A DNA stretch of 64,000 nt from Begonia masoniana (lineage: Eukaryota > Streptophyta > Magnoliopsida > Cucurbitales > Begoniaceae). The notes under the pieces are model-generated. The model did no database searches. It had not been told where the DNA came from and saw only the letters and a program-made list of their open reading frames with translations. How positions within the stretch are numbered: the first letter of the stretch is position 1; each line of letters starts with the position of its first letter. The stretch lies in NCBI GenBank assembly GCA_022432975.1, contig CM039503.1, forward strand, positions 49,765,259-49,829,258, read 5' to 3'. Both the position numbers and the translations under genes were made by a program. This document shows, piece after piece, positions 60,471-64,000 of this stretch.

Positions 60471-60904
60471 TAAACCCTATTCGTCCATGGGCTATTGCCC
60501 ACGGAACTTGGACAACGACCTTGGACGACATCCAGACTTATAAAATTCTGGCTCTAAACCATGCAATACCCGATCGATCGCCCCTTGCTGGTGATCGATC
60601 GGCTAGCTCTCTGGATTTTGTCCAGAGAGCTGCCTTCACATTATTTTCCCATGTACCTACACACCATTCACCCAGAATTTTCAGAAACATTAAACGTCAA
60701 AAATCATCTTCCATTTCATCGATTTAAATATCTACACTATCTAGACATCAAACACCCTAAAATGAGTTCTATACAATTCATATACTTTCCCCCATTAGCC
60801 AGACATAAACCCAAAATCCCTAAAACACTTACTTACATCCCCACGGGTCAAAATAAGCACCGATCGCCCAGCGCACTCCGACAGGCCAACCTTATTCAAC
60901 CTGC

Positions 60905-61760
60905 TTATTCCTCAGGTGGAGGGATCTCATCCTCACCTGTATCGAAATCACCTACACCATAGAATTAAACTATGAGCTAAAAGGCTTAGTAAACCTACGT
61001 AAATGCAGATGAATGCTATGCGTATGAAATGCTTAAAATCATGCAGTCATCCTACATTTTCGCTATTAATTTCATTTAAGATGTCACCGAGGTTTCGCTC
61101 TCAGTAGATAGAAGTGGCACATCCGACGATTGGATAGCCCCTCGTATCTACCCGGGGGGAAAACATGCTTCTTCTGACAGCCATGTCTGAACCATCACCC
61201 CGACGTGACCGTTATTACGTACATTTATACCTTTTCGTTATCATTTTTTATGAAAAACATACTTGAAAATTCTTCAAGTGGCCTAACTACCCAATCTAAT
61301 TACCTGAAACATGCTACATCTCTAATTCCTCAATTTCACATACTTTCTTATGGCGTAGGCCTAACCGGCCAAACAAATCACGAAGACTTACCTCGCGTCC
61401 GTTGCAATTCAAGCTCCTTCCACGAGCGTCGTTCACCTATTGCAATTCACAACATTCATCATTAAAATCGAGTCTAAACCATTGAGTTTCAAAAACTATT
61501 AACTCCTAGCTAAAAGAAATTTCCTAAAACTCTAATCCACGTTTTTGACAAAACCCTAACGAAACCCTAACCGTTTCCTAACCCTAAACCGGAAAGTAAA
61601 TCATCCATATCATAGAGCCTTACCTAGAGCTGCAATTTCGGAAGAAAACGGAGGAGAGTTTGGTTGTCGGAGCTTGGAGAAATCGCCGGCGTGAGGGAAC
61701 GGAAGAGAGGCGATGAAAATCGCCTGAAGAGTTTGAGAAAGGAGAGGTTTCGTGAAAATG
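60905..61760 (-). CDS. Putative LTR-internal spliced ORF, solo LTR 3
   Basis: Proposed minus-strand exons are about 61760-61624 (ends CTCTAG/GTAAGG), 61436-61392 (45 nt; after CAATAG; ends GCGAG/GTAAGT) and 60951-60905 (after GGTGTAG; TAA at 60907-60905). Exon 2 reads ERRSWKELELQRTR and the tail reads GDFDTGEDEIPPPEE-stop. Relative to element B there are many synonymous changes and a TGA-to-TAA stop change at the same position. In exon 1 a different frame has an ATG (61830) but ends in TAG exactly at the exon end; the conserved frame lacks one. Confidence 0.42.
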
Positions 61761-62669
61761 CTGAAGGGGGAGGGAGTTGTTTGATTTTTAATAAAATTTG
61801 ATTAGCCAAATTACCATATTGCCCCTCCATTGATTTTCTATTTTGTTTCTTTACTTATTCAGTTATTTATCCAACGATTCGGTTTCTCCAAATTTTCATA
61901 TTTCACCATAAATTCCAATATATTATTAAGGCTCCATTAAAACTTTTCGTTCGTAAAACGGACTTAATTTGACATATTTACAAAAATACCATATTATTAT
62001 TGGAATAATAAAATCCCATAAAATCGGGTGTTACAACATCGAACAGATTCAGAAGTCTACCAATGAACATCGAATGATGATAGAACCAGTTGATTATCGA
62101 CCGAAGTCATCCGTGGAAATCAAGTCGACCAGAGTATGACAACTACCGAAATCAACAACGTCCAAAACCAAGTCGACCAGATTTTGAAGTCATGCGGCAG
62201 ATATGTCTACCGAAAGCAATGTCGACCAAAACCAAGTATGACTCTGTAACAAAGTCAAGTCGACCAGATTAACATCATCTGAATTTAGAAGTCGTCCAAT
62301 ATGAGAATACTTCACAAGATCAACGTCGACTGAACAAAGACTTTGATAACATCTTTCATATCAAGAAGTCTTCTGTCGCGAGTGATATCAACTCCAGACC
62401 ACAACAGCTATATTTCTTCCTACAGACTCTTCACAACGGTCATATTTTTGTACGGAAACAAGGAGTCCTCCGAAAGTGAAGCAGATTACAGACAAGAGTA
62501 TATATAAAAGAACAGTAGCTCGAGAGAGGAACTTTTACCAATCTTTTGAACAGTCACTCAGAACTCCTACGAGCTCACGCGATAATCTTTGTTTACACCT
62601 CTCTACATCATAACTTGAGATTTAGCATTTGAGAGAGTGTAACTTTGTACTCAAAACTTTTCCATGTTG

Positions 62670-62800
62670 TAAAACCTGAAGGCAGTGGATTGACGCCCAT
62701 GAAGTTCAATCCAAAGTTGTAAGGCTGCAGATCGACGCCCATGAAGTTCGATCCAAAGTTGTAAGGCTGCAGATCGACGCCCATGAAGTTCGATCAAGTC
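62670..62800. repeat. 42-bp tandem repeat in the copia LTR
   Basis: About three copies of a unit reading GTAAGGCTGCAGATCGACGC plus CCATGAAGTTCGATCC; the last two are nearly exact. It lies about 250 bp before the LTR end, in the leader part of the LTR. Confidence 0.85.
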
Positions 62801-63056
62801 ATCTCGTTTGAGGAGAAGATAAGGATCTTCAAAGGGGAAAACTTTGAAGCGTGGACGTAAGCAAGTTTGGCCTAAAAAATTATCGGTGTCAAATCTCTTT
62901 CTCTCACTCTTACTTTAACTGTTCAGTATTGTGTGATGTTTTTAGTATAATATCACCAAAAGGTGAGAAGAAAAGATAAATCATTTGCATTTTTAAAAAC
63001 GACTAATTTTAGAAGTTTCTAATTCAACCCCCCTCTTAGACAATCACGATCCTACA

Positions 63057-63075
63057 ATTGATATCAGAGTCTAGG
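63057..63075 (+). other. Element D primer-binding site
   Basis: ATTGATATCAGAGTCTAGG directly follows the LTR end. It is two substitutions away from the usual TTGGTATCAGAGC initiator tRNA-Met complement. Confidence 0.82.
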
Positions 63076-63124
63076 TTAAATATTGTCATATTTGTGAATT
63101 AAAAAATATTGTGATACACTTATA

Positions 63125-64000
63125 ATGACATTCAACACCAACACTTCACACGTAGAGGGACAATCTACTTCTAGGCCACCTCTTTTTTATGGTAATGATT
63201 ATGTATATTGGAAAGCTAGGATGAGAATTTTTATTCAAGCTATGAATTATGATTTATGGAATGTTATTGAAAATGGTCCATTCATAGCAGTCAAAATTGA
63301 GAATGATGTTAGTATTCCCAAAACATCAAATGAACTAAGTGATTTAGATAAGAGGAATTTGAGTTTAAATGCTAAGGCAATTAACACCCTATACTGTGCA
63401 CTGAACAGAGACGAGTTTAACAGAGTTCAAGGGTGTGATAGTGCACAAGAAATATAGCACTTACTAGAGATTACAGATGAGGGAACTAACCAAGTTAGAG
63501 AGAGTAAATTGAGTATGCTTGTACATGAATATGAACTATTTTCAATGGAGAAGGATGAGACTATTTCCTCCATGTTTACTCGATTTACTAACATCACTAA
63601 TGGCTTAAAAGTTCTTGGTAAGACTTATTCAGGTGAAGAACTTATGAGAAAAATCCTTAGGTGCCTACCAAGAGCCTGGCAACCGAAACTAATAGCTATA
63701 CAAGAAGCTAGGGATCTCAAAGTTCTTAAACTTGAAGAACTCATTGGTTATCTAATGACTCATGAGATAACCATGAAAGCCAATGAGAAAGAAGATCTCA
63801 AAGACAAAGAGATCAACAAAAAGAAAGATATTGCGCTCAAAGCCTATTCAAGCAAACAAGAGGAGTCCGGGGAAGAAGATGATGAGGAGGATATAGCTCT
63901 CATCACGAGGAGGTTCAACAAATTCCTCCAACAAAAAAGGATACATGGGAAGAAATTCTCAAAGGGAGAAAAACCTCAAAATGAGAAAAAAAATCACATG
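63125..64000 (+). pseudogene. Element D gag (Ty1/copia, UBN2 type)
   Basis: The ATG at 63125 opens a frame with PPLFYGNDYVYWKARMRIFI (DUF4219-like start: F-G-NY-YW---M). It then has LWNVIENGP, an in-frame TAG at 63456-63458 where the family has Trp (EI-W-LLE), and TNQVRESKL, FTRFTNITNGL and LRCLPRAWQPKL of the UBN2 capsid-like domain. A Lys/Glu-rich tail runs off the window before any zinc knuckle. Apart from the single stop the frame is open to the edge, so the element is not very old. Confidence 0.85.

Larger units (their letters stand above)
59805..62035 (-). mobile_element. Solo LTR 3 (2.2 kb) inside the copia LTR
   Basis: On the minus strand it runs TGTAACACCCGAT to TTCGTTACA, with an exact ACATC duplication (59800-59804 and 62036-62040). 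It resembles element B's LTR (shared GACGCGAGGTAAGTCTTCGT and TGGTGTAGGTGATTTCGA blocks). It contains a GGACGA-rich tandem array (60050-60440) and GATCGATCG palindromes (60570-60602). Confidence 0.92.
59535..64000 (+). mobile_element. Element D: Ty1/copia retrotransposon, 5' part
   Basis: The 5' LTR runs from TGTTAGCTTAAAATACG (59535) to GATCCTACA (63056) and is split by solo LTR 3; without it the LTR is about 1.29 kb. A primer site and gag follow. Pol and the 3' LTR lie beyond the window, so its target duplication cannot be checked. Confidence 0.82.

Overview
The window is nuclear DNA of a flowering plant. It shows spliced genes with GT-AG introns, A+T-rich spacers and layers of nested plant retrotransposons. 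The host genes are eudicot-like; a cucurbit source is only a guess. I see no bacterial or organellar genes, no CRISPR array and no free-standing tRNA or rRNA gene.

Host genes are few. The first coding exon of a DUF3755/MYB-like gene lies at the left edge (minus strand). A ten-exon tweety-like membrane protein gene spans 8.2-11.8 kb (plus). A five-exon DUF936 (CORD-type, microtubule-associated family) gene spans 45.2-48.5 kb (plus). Between the first two lie a fold-back element (0.66-1.24 kb) and three consecutive 1.2-kb palindromes (3.4-7.07 kb).

From 15.9 to 42.2 kb lies one minus-strand Ty3/gypsy chromovirus (element A), opened up by later insertions. Going down the plus coordinates these are: a 1.17-kb unclassified insert, a solo LTR (18.0-20.6), a seven-copy tandem array of part of its own RT gene (21.8-23.7), a solo LTR (24.2-26.8), and a Cassandra retrotransposon carrying 5S rRNA-like LTRs (27.3-40.1). 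The Cassandra copy is itself split by an 11.3-kb non-autonomous LTR element (C, 27.4-38.7), which contains another solo LTR (33.5-36.1). Most junctions have exact 5-bp target duplications, and removing the inserts restores element A's reading frame at several sites. The nesting order is therefore secure.

From 50.7 to the right edge, a decayed transposon-type ORF is interrupted by a second non-autonomous element (B, minus, 51.3-59.4 kb). B carries a hAT-like element that has captured exons of a heavy-metal-associated (HIPP-type) gene. A Ty1/copia element (D, plus) then starts at about 59.5 kb; its LTR contains another solo LTR (59.8-62.0), and its gag runs off the window.

The most unusual observation is that the LTRs of B, C and the solo LTRs, though of divergent families, share a splice-signal architecture. 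It consists of an exon ending CTAG/GTA, a 45-nt exon ending in a GTAAGT donor, and a terminal exon starting after GTGTAG. In four of these LTRs one phase-consistent frame stays open across the exons and ends in an acidic peptide such as GDFETGEDDVLPPEV-stop. Length differences are multiples of three and many changes are synonymous. This looks like a small spliced gene inside the LTR itself. No AUG is visible in that frame, which is the main caveat.
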